A stretch of 50,700 bases of DNA from Algoriphagus faecimaris (GTDB lineage: Bacteria > Bacteroidota > Bacteroidia > Cytophagales > Cyclobacteriaceae): positions 1 through 50,700 of the forward strand of contig NZ_FNAC01000039.1 of assembly GCF_900101705.1 (NCBI RefSeq). The letters are read 5' to 3'. Below, one piece after another: positions 42,134 to 50,700 of this stretch (positions are counted from its first letter, which is position 1; the number at the start of each line of letters is the position of its first letter). Under the pieces are notes generated by a model, which did not search any database, had not been told where the DNA came from, and saw only the letters and a program-made list of their open reading frames with translations. The translations under genes and the position numbers were made by a program.

Positions 42134-44353
42134 ATGATTCAAGTTGATGTTGAAGAAGAACGAAAAGAGATATTAAAACGCTATCGGAGATTGCTTCGTC
42201 AGGCAAAACCAATTTTAAAACCTGGCGACGCCAAGCTGATCAAACGGGCTTTTAATGTGTCACTAGAGGCGCACAAGGATATGCGGAGGAAATCCGGGGA
42301 GCCTTACATCTACCATCCTCTGGAAGTAGCGCTAGTCTGTGTGGAGGAGATAGGTCTAGGAACCACTTCTATCGTCGCGGCTCTTTTACATGATGTGGTG
42401 GAAGATACCTATTGGGAGCTGGAGGACATCGAGAGGGAGTTTGGCCAGAAAGTCATGACCATCATTGACGGGCTGACCAAGATTGCGGGGGTTTTTGAAT
42501 ATGGAAGTTCTCAGCAAGCTGAAAATTTCCGGAAGATGCTGCTGACGCTCTCTGATGATGTACGAGTGATCCTGATCAAATTAGCCGATCGGCTAAACAA
42601 TATGAGGACACTAGCCAGCATGCCCCGCCATAAGCAATTGAAGATTGCTTCAGAAACCATGTATCTCTATGCACCTTTGGCTCATAGACTAGGGCTGTAT
42701 GCAATCAAGTCTGAGTTGGAAGACCTCTATCTGAAATATACCGATGGAGATACCTATAAGGAGATTGTCAACAAGATCAATGAATCTAAAGCTTACCGAA
42801 ATCGATTTATCAAGAATTTTATACATCCCATTGAGGAAGAGTTAAACCGACAAGCTTTTAACTTTAGTATAAAGGGAAGGCCAAAATCTGTCTATTCTAT
42901 CTACAATAAGATGAAAAAGCAGGGTATTCCTTTTGAAGAAGTATATGACCTGTTTGCGGTTAGGATTATTTTGGAAAGTGAGTTGGAAAATGAAAAGGCA
43001 GACTGCTGGCAAGTCTATTCGATAGTGACAGATTTTTATCGCCCCAATCCTGACCGACTGAGAGATTGGATCAGTACGCCTAGGTCTAATGGATATGAAT
43101 CTCTCCATACAACAGTCATGAGTAATACAGGACAATGGGTGGAAGTGCAGATTCGAACCAACAGAATGGATGAAATCGCCGAGAGAGGCTATGCTGCACA
43201 CTGGAAGTACAAGGAAAAAGACCATCCTGGTAAATCAGGCTCTGGGCTTGACGAGTGGATCACTCAGGTTCGTAGCATGCTAGAGACTAATGAGGGCAAT
43301 GCAATCGAATTTATGGATGATTTCCGTGGAAATTTATTTCACGAGGAGATTTTTGTATTTACACCCAAGGGAGATTTAAAGGTACTTCCTTTTGGGGCCT
43401 CAGCTTTGGATTTTGCTTTTGAAATACATACCGAGGTAGGTGCAAAATGCATAGGAGCAAAGGTTAATCAGCGATTGGTTCCTATCAATCATAAGTTAAA
43501 GAATGGGGATCAGGTAGAAATTCTAACTTCAAACAAACAAAAACCCACCGAGGACTGGCTTAATAATGTAGTCACTTCGAGAGCAAAAGCTAAAATAAAG
43601 GATGCACTACGAGAAGATAAGAAGTCAGCTATACTCGACGGGAAGGAGATTGTGCAGCGCAAGCTTAAGCAAATGAAAATGGAGTTTAACTCAGAAACGG
43701 TGGATAAGCTCAGAGCTTACTTTGAACTGAAAACCGCCAATGAGTTTTACTACAGAGTCGGAAAAAGTATAATTGATCCCACGACGATCAAATCGTTTAA
43801 AGATTTCAAAGAAAACCAAAAACTTAAGCATAAAGCGATACAAGAAAAGGTAAAAGATGAATCCTCCTTTACCAAAGAAATTAAAAGCCTCAAAGGACCA
43901 GACCATGACCAGTTGCTAATTGGGGAAGACATGGATGTGGTGGATTATATCCTAGCCAAGTGCTGCAATCCAATCCCTGGTGATGATGTATTTGGTTTTG
44001 TGACGGTCAATGAAGGGATAAAGATCCACCGAACTTCCTGTCCCAATGCATTGGAACTGCTCTCTAATCACGGCAACCGAGTCATTAAAGCTAGATGGAC
44101 CAGTCAAAAGGAAATCGCTTTTCTTGCAGGACTTCACATCGTGGGGACTGACCGCGTAGGACTGATCAATGATGTCACTAAGGTGATTTCCAGCGAACTG
44201 AAAGTAAACATGCGCTCCATTACAGTAGATTCGGATGCAGGAATTTTTGAAGGTACTATAAAGCTTTATGTTCACAGCACCCAACATTTGGATCAGCTGA
44301 TGGAAAATCTTCAACAGGTGGAGGGGATCATTAAGGTTTCCCGATTCGATTAG
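42134..44353 (+). CDS. Bifunctional (p)ppGpp synthetase/hydrolase, Rel/SpoT type
   Basis: The 739-residue protein has an HD hydrolase domain with 'YIYHPLEVALVCVEE' and the metal motif 'ALLHDVVEDT' (HDxxED intact), a synthetase domain with 'FEEVYDLFAVRIIL' and 'RSNGYESLHTTVM', then a TGS domain ('EIFVFTPKGDLKVLPFGASALDFAFEIH') and a C-terminal ACT domain. Both active sites appear intact, so it probably makes and removes the alarmone in response to starvation, through ribosome contact. It is the only long RSH expected in Bacteroidota alongside one paralogue. Confidence 0.95.
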   Translation: MIQVDVEEERKEILKRYRRLLRQAKPILKPGDAKLIKRAFNVSLEAHKDMRRKSGEPYIYHPLEVALVCVEEIGLGTTSIVAALLHDVVEDTYWELEDIEREFGQKVMTIIDGLTKIAGVFEYGSSQQAENFRKMLLTLSDDVRVILIKLADRLNNMRTLASMPRHKQLKIASETMYLYAPLAHRLGLYAIKSELEDLYLKYTDGDTYKEIVNKINESKAYRNRFIKNFIHPIEEELNRQAFNFSIKGRPKSVYSIYNKMKKQGIPFEEVYDLFAVRIILESELENEKADCWQVYSIVTDFYRPNPDRLRDWISTPRSNGYESLHTTVMSNTGQWVEVQIRTNRMDEIAERGYAAHWKYKEKDHPGKSGSGLDEWITQVRSMLETNEGNAIEFMDDFRGNLFHEEIFVFTPKGDLKVLPFGASALDFAFEIHTEVGAKCIGAKVNQRLVPINHKLKNGDQVEILTSNKQKPTEDWLNNVVTSRAKAKIKDALREDKKSAILDGKEIVQRKLKQMKMEFNSETVDKLRAYFELKTANEFYYRVGKSIIDPTTIKSFKDFKENQKLKHKAIQEKVKDESSFTKEIKSLKGPDHDQLLIGEDMDVVDYILAKCCNPIPGDDVFGFVTVNEGIKIHRTSCPNALELLSNHGNRVIKARWTSQKEIAFLAGLHIVGTDRVGLINDVTKVISSELKVNMRSITVDSDAGIFEGTIKLYVHSTQHLDQLMENLQQVEGIIKVSRFD

Positions 44354-44357
44354 TCAA

Positions 44358-44391
44358 TTGAATCTTTTCTTGAATACAAAAGTTATATTTG
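44358..44391 (+). promoter_or_regulatory. Candidate promoter of the Fur-family gene
   Basis: TTG (44358-44360), 23 bases and TATATTTG (44384-44391). The -7 box is perfect; the spacing is at the upper limit. It would give a very short leader before the ATG at 44405. Confidence 0.4.
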
Positions 44392-44404
44392 AAAAAAAAA
44401 GAAG

Positions 44405-44878
44405 ATGTCCTTGAATACTGCTCATTTCGAAGAGGTCAAAAAAATATTTACTGCTTACCTAGAGAATCAAAAACTCCGTAAAACACCCGAACGCTATGCG
44501 ATTTTAGAGGAAATTTACTCAAGATCGGGTCACTTCGATGTGGAGTCTCTTTATATCAGCATGAAAAACAAAAACTATCGAGTCAGCCGGGCTACAGTAT
44601 ACAATACGCTTGATTTACTGGTAGAGTGTGACTTGGTTACCAAGCATCAGTTTGGTAAAAATTTAGCACAGTTTGAAAAAAGCTACGGATATAAGCAGCA
44701 TGATCATTTGATCTGTATCGATTGTAATCAAGTTTTGGAATTCTGTGATCCACGTATCCAAAATATCCAAAATACCGTAGGGGAAATTTTGAACTTTAAA
44801 GTTCTTCATCACTCTTTGATTTTATACGGTAATTGTACCAAAGAAACTTGTGAAAATAGACCTGTAGAAGAAATATGA
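44405..44878 (+). CDS. Fur-family metal or peroxide regulator
   Basis: The 157-residue protein has the Fur winged helix ('[29 protein letters not shown]', '[20 protein letters not shown]') and the dimerisation domain with '[18 protein letters not shown]', where a structural CxxC binds zinc, and a distal 'GNCTKETC'. The regulator could be Fur, Zur or PerR; the C-terminal Cys pair spaced by four does not settle it. It overlaps the STAS gene by 4 bases. Confidence 0.93.
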   Translation: MSLNTAHFEEVKKIFTAYLENQKLRKTPERYAILEEIYSRSGHFDVESLYISMKNKNYRVSRATVYNTLDLLVECDLVTKHQFGKNLAQFEKSYGYKQHDHLICIDCNQVLEFCDPRIQNIQNTVGEILNFKVLHHSLILYGNCTKETCENRPVEEI

Positions 44879-45219
44879 AACTAAGCTATCAAACAAAAAA
44901 AGATGCTCAAGGGCACTACCTTTTTATTCAAGGTGATTTGATCGGGGATGAGGTAGGTCCCAAGTTGGTAGAAGTCGTTTCTGATGCGATCGAGGAAGGA
45001 GCCAAAAATTTCGTAATCGATCTCAGCGAAGTAAGATACATCAGTTCAAGTGGGATTGGACTGCTTATCACTATGTTGACCAAAATGCGGAACAAGGGAG
45101 GTGAAGTTTATCTTACAGCTCCTTCTGAGCATGTGAAAAAATTGCTAATCATCACCAAGCTGAATAATATATTTACAGTTTTTGATTCAGTGGAAGATTT
45201 TAAAAACAAACCAGAGTAA
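44875..45219 (+). CDS. STAS-domain anti-sigma-factor antagonist-like protein
   Basis: The 114-residue protein has the STAS core '[24 protein letters not shown]', with a phosphorylatable Ser in SSSGIG as in SpoIIAA/RsbV, and '[18 protein letters not shown]' at its end. Such proteins bind anti-sigma kinases. No kinase or PP2C phosphatase gene is nearby. Start-stop overlap with the Fur-family gene suggests co-translation, an unusual pairing. Confidence 0.88.
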   Translation: MKLSYQTKKDAQGHYLFIQGDLIGDEVGPKLVEVVSDAIEEGAKNFVIDLSEVRYISSSGIGLLITMLTKMRNKGGEVYLTAPSEHVKKLLIITKLNNIFTVFDSVEDFKNKPE

Positions 45220-45476
45220 GGGTTTTACATTCTTTTTTGTTAAAGAAAGCGTTTTTTCATTCCTCAATTTAAGAATGTCTCTGTTGCATTTATCCTCATT
45301 TTTTCCGCCAATTCAAGGTTCAGGTTTTACTAGGATTGGATAATTTTATCATTCTATTCTCAGGGCTTAGACAAAGGAGAAAAGGCTGTTTGGAATTATT
45401 TACAAGCTTTCACTTGGTTTTCTTTGGGCTTATCGCAAATTTCGCCCTTCAAAAAGTCTTAATATAAACCGATTAG

Positions 45477-46760
<1,284 letters not shown>

Positions 46761-46782
46761 ATCATTAGAATTCAAATACACC

Positions 46783-46825
46783 AAACCTCTAGAAAGCCAG
46801 GTCTTTTTAGAGGTTTTTTTATTTT
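46783..46825 (+). terminator. Rho-independent terminator of purA
   Basis: AAACCTCTA and TAGAGGTTT pair (9 bp) around a 15-base loop, followed by TTTTATTTTT. Confidence 0.75.
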
Positions 46826-46854
46826 TAGGCTTATTCGACTTATTTTAGCTTTCT

Positions 46855-49188
46855 ATGGATGGATTTAGGGCCTGGTGGGTTTTTCTGATTTTAATTTATT
46901 TCAATACTTTTTCCGTTCTAGGGCAGGTGGGATTTCCGTATTGTGAGACTTTTCAAGGAAATGATACCCAATCCAATACAGTTTTCGGAGCAGATGCACA
47001 GCTGGTAGGTAATGTGCTTCGATTGACATCTAATGAAGAATTTCAAAGAGGCTATGTTTACGTTGATATTCCCTTTTCTTCGATTTTCGGAATCAAGGCC
47101 TCTTTTGAGTATTTCTCTTATGGAGGGACTGGGGCGGATGGGATATCTTTCTTTCTGTATGATGCCAATATTCCCAATTTTACGATCGGGGGTTTTGGAG
47201 GCTCTTTAGGATATTCTAAAAGAAACCAAGAGCAGGGTTTAGCAGGAGCTTATCTTGGAATTGGGTTTGATGAGTATGGGAGTTTTGGAAACACAGGGGA
47301 AGGAAGAACAGGGGGATTTCCAGGTCTTGTGGAAGGAGAAGCCCCCGACGCGGTAGTAATCAGAGGTCCAGGTAATGGATTTACCGGGTATGAATTCATC
47401 GCAGGTAGAAGGACTATGGAGGCTGGACCATTTGGATTGCCTGCAGATCAGCAATTCCCAATTAGCTCAGGGGGGCCTGGTACTAATCGAGTGACTGACC
47501 CAAATCAGCCAGGATATCGAAAAGTCTTTATCAATCTCGAACCGAATCCTAATGATGTCGGATACCTCATCACGGTGGAGATGCAGTTTACCACAGCAGC
47601 TAATAATTCAAGATTAATTTCAATTTTTGAGCAATTACCGTATCCCTTTGAAGCGCCTGAAAATCTAAAATTGGGTTTTGCCGCTTCTACAGGAGGTTCT
47701 ACTAATTTTCATGAAATACGAAACTTAATAGTAGAGGTGTCCAATGATGATGGATTGCTAGATCCCGAAGGGGTAGATTTTTCTGATAAGGCGAGCTGTG
47801 AGGGTCAGGAAAACACGTATTTCATTACGGATGAAGAAGTAGTTTTGCCCAATCCTAATTCTCAAATCAGGTGTTTACAATTCTATGCATCCCTTGATGA
47901 TATTGAAGTGGAAGAAGCAGATATTTGTTCGCAGGGGAGGTGCAGAGAAGAAAATCGGGAGTTGGTACTTCCAGAGGGGACTTTTAGAGCTTCAGGAGAG
48001 GGTGGGGATTTTACTTTTTTTCCAAATGATGGTTTTACTGATCAAAGTGTCACCGTATATTATACCATTACCGATAGCTATGGCAAAACCTCAGAAGGAA
48101 ATGCTATGACATTAGTCATTCAAGAATCTCCTGACCCTGTTACGCTGCAACGAGTAGATGGTGAAGAATCTCAAGATTCGATAAGGCTTTGTCCTGAAGA
48201 GGAGATTCAACTTGAGGCCTTGGGTGATGAGGAATATGAACGATTTGAATGGTACAAGGATGGGGTTTTGATTCCAGATGAAGGAAGCGAGCGCTTGTGG
48301 ATTCAAGAGGCAGGTACTTATGAAGTGATCGTATATAATAGGAAGAATTGTCCAGCCACTTCCAATCCAATTTTTATAGCGTATCCTGACTTTCCAATTC
48401 CGGAATTGAATTTACCCTTGATAGGCTGTGAGCCAAATCAGTCAGTAGATGGATTGTCAGCTATTCTGGATTTAGATCTTGAGCGCTTTGATTATCGACT
48501 TACCAAAGATGATATAGAGTTGCATAATGAAGAGATTGTCCAGATCGCTGAATCAGGAACCTACCAACTTGAGACCAAGCATAAAGATTTGGATTGTTAT
48601 GGGCCTCCGATAGAATTTGAAGTATTGATTTATGAAGAAGAATTGAGGGCAGATTTCGATTTTGAAGTTTTAGGGACTGGAATAAAAGGAGATGCTGATG
48701 GAGGTATTTTTGCTGACGACACTATTCAATTTACCAATTTATCCGATGAGCGGGGAATCCAATGGGAATGGAACTTTAGACCCGGAGCTACTTCAGAAGA
48801 AGAAAACCCATTTTATATTTTTGGGGAGAGAGAGACATTTGAAGTAGAACTTCTTATAACCGACGAGAATGGATGTCAGGCGAGTGTGGTCAAGGTAATT
48901 TCTATCACGAAAAGCTATCGATTGATGTTTCCGACAGGATTTACTCCAACTGAAGAAACCAATGAGGTTTTTGTTCCAAAGTATAAAGGGATCGTAGAGG
49001 CCGAATTGCTAATATTTAATACTTGGGGTGAATTAATATTTCAGTCAAATAGCCTTAATGCCTTGGGTTGGGATGGTAAACCAGATGGTGTCCTCTTAGA
49101 CGCGGGAACCTATGTATATCGATTTAATGGTACCTCAGTAGATGGAGAATCAGTAAAGGAATCTGGGAAATTTAAACTAATCAGATGA
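46855..49188 (+). CDS. Secreted lectin/PKD protein with T9SS type-B sorting domain
   Basis: The 777-residue protein has a signal peptide ending near 'FSVLGQVG', an L-type lectin-like domain (about 25-305; 'YFSYGGTGADGISFFLYDAN', 'LGIGFDEYGSFG'), Ig/cadherin-like stretches, a PKD-like domain (about 590-690; 'TIQFTNLSDERGIQWEWNF', 'FEVELLITDENGCQAS') and a CHU_C/gliding-motility-associated C-terminal domain ('PTGFTPTEETNEVFVPKY', 'FNTWGELIFQS', 'GWDGKPDG', 'DAGTYVYRF'). That last domain is the type-B signal for the type IX secretion system. It probably binds glycans at the cell surface. It overlaps the PorP/SprF gene by 4 bases. Confidence 0.9.
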   Translation: MDGFRAWWVFLILIYFNTFSVLGQVGFPYCETFQGNDTQSNTVFGADAQLVGNVLRLTSNEEFQRGYVYVDIPFSSIFGIKASFEYFSYGGTGADGISFFLYDANIPNFTIGGFGGSLGYSKRNQEQGLAGAYLGIGFDEYGSFGNTGEGRTGGFPGLVEGEAPDAVVIRGPGNGFTGYEFIAGRRTMEAGPFGLPADQQFPISSGGPGTNRVTDPNQPGYRKVFINLEPNPNDVGYLITVEMQFTTAANNSRLISIFEQLPYPFEAPENLKLGFAASTGGSTNFHEIRNLIVEVSNDDGLLDPEGVDFSDKASCEGQENTYFITDEEVVLPNPNSQIRCLQFYASLDDIEVEEADICSQGRCREENRELVLPEGTFRASGEGGDFTFFPNDGFTDQSVTVYYTITDSYGKTSEGNAMTLVIQESPDPVTLQRVDGEESQDSIRLCPEEEIQLEALGDEEYERFEWYKDGVLIPDEGSERLWIQEAGTYEVIVYNRKNCPATSNPIFIAYPDFPIPELNLPLIGCEPNQSVDGLSAILDLDLERFDYRLTKDDIELHNEEIVQIAESGTYQLETKHKDLDCYGPPIEFEVLIYEEELRADFDFEVLGTGIKGDADGGIFADDTIQFTNLSDERGIQWEWNFRPGATSEEENPFYIFGERETFEVELLITDENGCQASVVKVISITKSYRLMFPTGFTPTEETNEVFVPKYKGIVEAELLIFNTWGELIFQSNSLNALGWDGKPDGVLLDAGTYVYRFNGTSVDGESVKESGKFKLIR

Positions 49189-50204
49189 AGGGGGTTATAA
49201 CAGTCATTTTAGTCCTTCTAGGCAGTTTAAGTTTGATGGCTCAGGACATACAGTATTCTCAGTTTTATGCTAATCCTCTATACCTGAATCCTGCTATGGC
49301 GGGAAGTACGGGCCTATCTCGGATCGGTTTAAGCTTTAGAAATCAATGGCCAGGTATAGATCAGAGTTTTTTGGCCTTTACAGTTTATGGAGATCATTAT
49401 TTTGAATCAATTAATAGTGGTTTGGGAATACGGGTTTCAGGCACTAGAGATTCCTTCACTCAAAGCCAACAGACGGAGATACATCTAAATTATAGCTATA
49501 GATTAAAGTTAGGAGAGGATCGTTTTTTCCAGTTTGGAGCCCAAGGCGGTTTGATGATGCGAGATGCTTTATTTGATGGCGTGATATTGGGGGATCAATT
49601 GGATATTGATAGAGGAGTGATTATTGGTCAGCCTGGAGATGGTTTTGAAGGAGAAAGTATCTTAAGGTCAGCGGACTTGAATGTAGGGGGGCTCTATTCA
49701 GGAAAAAATATCTGGCTGGGAGTCGCTGCTTTTCATCTCTTAGAACCACCGATTAGCTATTTTGATGTAGAGGCTAATTCTCTACCGGTTAGATGGGCTT
49801 TGCATGGAGGATATCGCTGGAACTTGGCACCAGGGAATATCAATGATTTCTTTAATAATACAGATCAGGAGAGGTCATTTGCTTTAGCTTTTAATTATAA
49901 AGCCCAAGGAGAGTTCTCTCAGTTGGATTTGGGAGGTGAGTTTTTTTTCGAACCATTGGCTTTGGGCTTGTGGTATAGAGGGTTTCCTACCAAATATTCT
50001 TTACCGAATAATGAATCATTAATTGCTGTAATAGGACTTGTTCTAGAGTCAGGCCTAGAGTTGGGATACAGTTTTGATTTTTCTGTTTCTAGGTTGGGTC
50101 AATCCATGACGGGAGGCAGTCATGAGCTTACAGTTCGGTATATTTTCTCCTCTAAGGGTCCTAAAGATCGATATTTGCAGTCAATCCCATCTTTTAGATT
50201 CTAA
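49185..50204 (+). CDS. PorP/SprF-family type IX secretion partner, outer-membrane protein
   Basis: The 339-residue protein has a signal peptide ('ITVILVLLGSLSLMAQ') and the family start 'DIQYSQFYANPLYLNPAMAGSTG', followed by many amphipathic beta-strands ('FRNQWPG', 'GLGIRVSGTRDSF', 'FFQFGAQGG'). PorP/SprF proteins are outer-membrane barrels needed to export or anchor particular type-B T9SS substrates, and are usually encoded next to them, as here with a 4-base overlap. The gene is complete. It is probably specific to the upstream lectin-domain protein. Confidence 0.93.
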   Translation: MKGVITVILVLLGSLSLMAQDIQYSQFYANPLYLNPAMAGSTGLSRIGLSFRNQWPGIDQSFLAFTVYGDHYFESINSGLGIRVSGTRDSFTQSQQTEIHLNYSYRLKLGEDRFFQFGAQGGLMMRDALFDGVILGDQLDIDRGVIIGQPGDGFEGESILRSADLNVGGLYSGKNIWLGVAAFHLLEPPISYFDVEANSLPVRWALHGGYRWNLAPGNINDFFNNTDQERSFALAFNYKAQGEFSQLDLGGEFFFEPLALGLWYRGFPTKYSLPNNESLIAVIGLVLESGLELGYSFDFSVSRLGQSMTGGSHELTVRYIFSSKGPKDRYLQSIPSFRF

Positions 50205-50370
50205 TTACTAGACCTTTTCAAAATAATGTTTTGGTTTTTATTCGGATCGGGATCGTCTGTTTTAAATAGCTATTAATCATGTCCACATATTGGAATAAAA
50301 TTTGGAAATAATTTTTCTACTTCACTTTCAATGAATTACCGAGAGTCTGTCATTTTTTTTGATTGAGGTC

Positions 50371-50400
50371 TTGTAAACTCAGATAATCCCCCGATATTTG
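50371..50400 (+). promoter_or_regulatory. Tandem promoter P1 of the probable rRNA operon
   Basis: TTG (50371-50373), 19 bases, GATATTTG (50393-50400), then CACTCC. One base of the -7 consensus differs. The TTTGCACTCC string is repeated in P2. Confidence 0.55.
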
Positions 50401-50529
50401 CACTCCCAATCGACGCAAACGGCGCGCGGGAAAGCGAGAGGAGAAGAGGAGGTTATAAGATTGACATGGGGTAAGGGAATGTGGGAAAGAGTATCTTCCC
50501 ATCCTGCAAAAATTTAATTTAACATTTTT

Positions 50530-50560
50530 TTTGCGGGAGAAAAAATATCGCTTACCTTTG
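50530..50560 (+). promoter_or_regulatory. Tandem promoter P2 of the probable rRNA operon
   Basis: TTTG (50530-50533), exactly 19 bases, TACCTTTG (50553-50560), then CACTCC. This is a full match to the Bacteroidota -33/-7 consensus, 160 bases after P1. Confidence 0.75.
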
Positions 50561-50700
50561 CACTCCTGTTCGGAAGGAACGGGGCAGAAAAACAGAAAAA
50601 AGGAGATTGAAGAGTCCATAGGGGCGCATTTCCACCAAGTCTCCGAATGCGGGGATATAAAGTTCTTTGAAGTGATGTAAGGCTAATAAAAAAGAAGAAA

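Larger units (their letters stand above)
50205..50700 (+). promoter_or_regulatory. Probable rRNA operon promoter and leader region
   Basis: No protein gene is seen. Two promoters lie in tandem (separate entries). After the second, the leader contains CGCATT and AATGCG arms (50624-50629, 50645-50650) and AAGTTCTTTGAAGTG near 50661-50675, resembling the boxA-like GTTCTTTGA sequence that precedes 16S genes in Bacteroidota. The 16S gene would start beyond the right edge; no 16S sequence such as the GAGTTTGATC start is visible inside the window. Confidence 0.6.

Noticed and set aside
50350..50619. 89-codon minus-strand frame near the right end
   Set aside because: It spans both rRNA-type promoters and has a low-complexity, non-protein-like translation.

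Overview
The window reads as a chromosomal segment of a Bacteroidota bacterium, most likely of the order Cytophagales (an Algoriphagus/Cyclobacteriaceae-like organism; the genus is a guess). The grounds are Bacteroidota-type promoters (TTTG, about 19 bases, TAnnTTTG), a type IX secretion substrate with its PorP/SprF partner, a BtuB/BtuG-type B12 uptake locus, SusC-like lipoprotein habits and A-rich leaders instead of strong Shine-Dalgarno sites. Most of the window is ordinary core genome. Mobile DNA is limited to a cut-off IS110 transposase at the left edge, one IS1595-type element near 13.2-14.2 kb and a 98-bp MITE-like inverted repeat.

Layout. 0-3.9 kb: IS110 fragment, a hemJ-sco pair, a small membrane-anchored protein overlapping meaB, and an RsiV/DUF3298-like lipoprotein. 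3.9-10.4 kb: a divergent vitamin B12 locus. On the minus strand, btuB (TonB receptor) and a btuG-like beta-propeller lipoprotein lie behind a cobalamin riboswitch; on the plus strand lie the btuF-like binding lipoprotein, permease and ATPase. 10.5-12.4 kb: MarR regulator, ferredoxin-NADP reductase and 2Fe-2S ferredoxin, with a MarR-like operator. 12.5-15.4 kb: three small exported proteins around an IS1595 element. 15.4-20.9 kb: a DUF389 membrane protein fused to a degenerate lipid-kinase fold, then mutBA (B12-dependent methylmalonyl-CoA mutase). With meaB and the uptake locus, B12 acquisition and use are spread over the first 21 kb.

21-41.8 kb is a run rich in protein quality control: dnaA, an orphan HepT/HI0074-like protein, htrA, dxr-rseP, lon, hslU, an SDR enzyme, a SixA-like phosphatase, a cold-shock protein, a large MscS channel, hsp20, a second htrA, clpX-clpP and tig. 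41.9-46.8 kb holds tRNA-Leu(UAG), a bifunctional Rel/Spo enzyme, a Fur-family regulator overlapping a STAS protein, and purA. 46.8-50.2 kb holds a T9SS type-B lectin-domain protein with its PorP/SprF partner. The last 500 bases carry two tandem promoters and a leader that look like the front of an rRNA operon whose 16S gene lies beyond the window.

No clear defence system, CRISPR array or biosynthetic cluster was seen. The least explained items are the pseudo-lipid-kinase/DUF389 fusion, the MarR operator overlapping its own start codon with a matching site before the reductase gene, and the orphan HepT-like protein.
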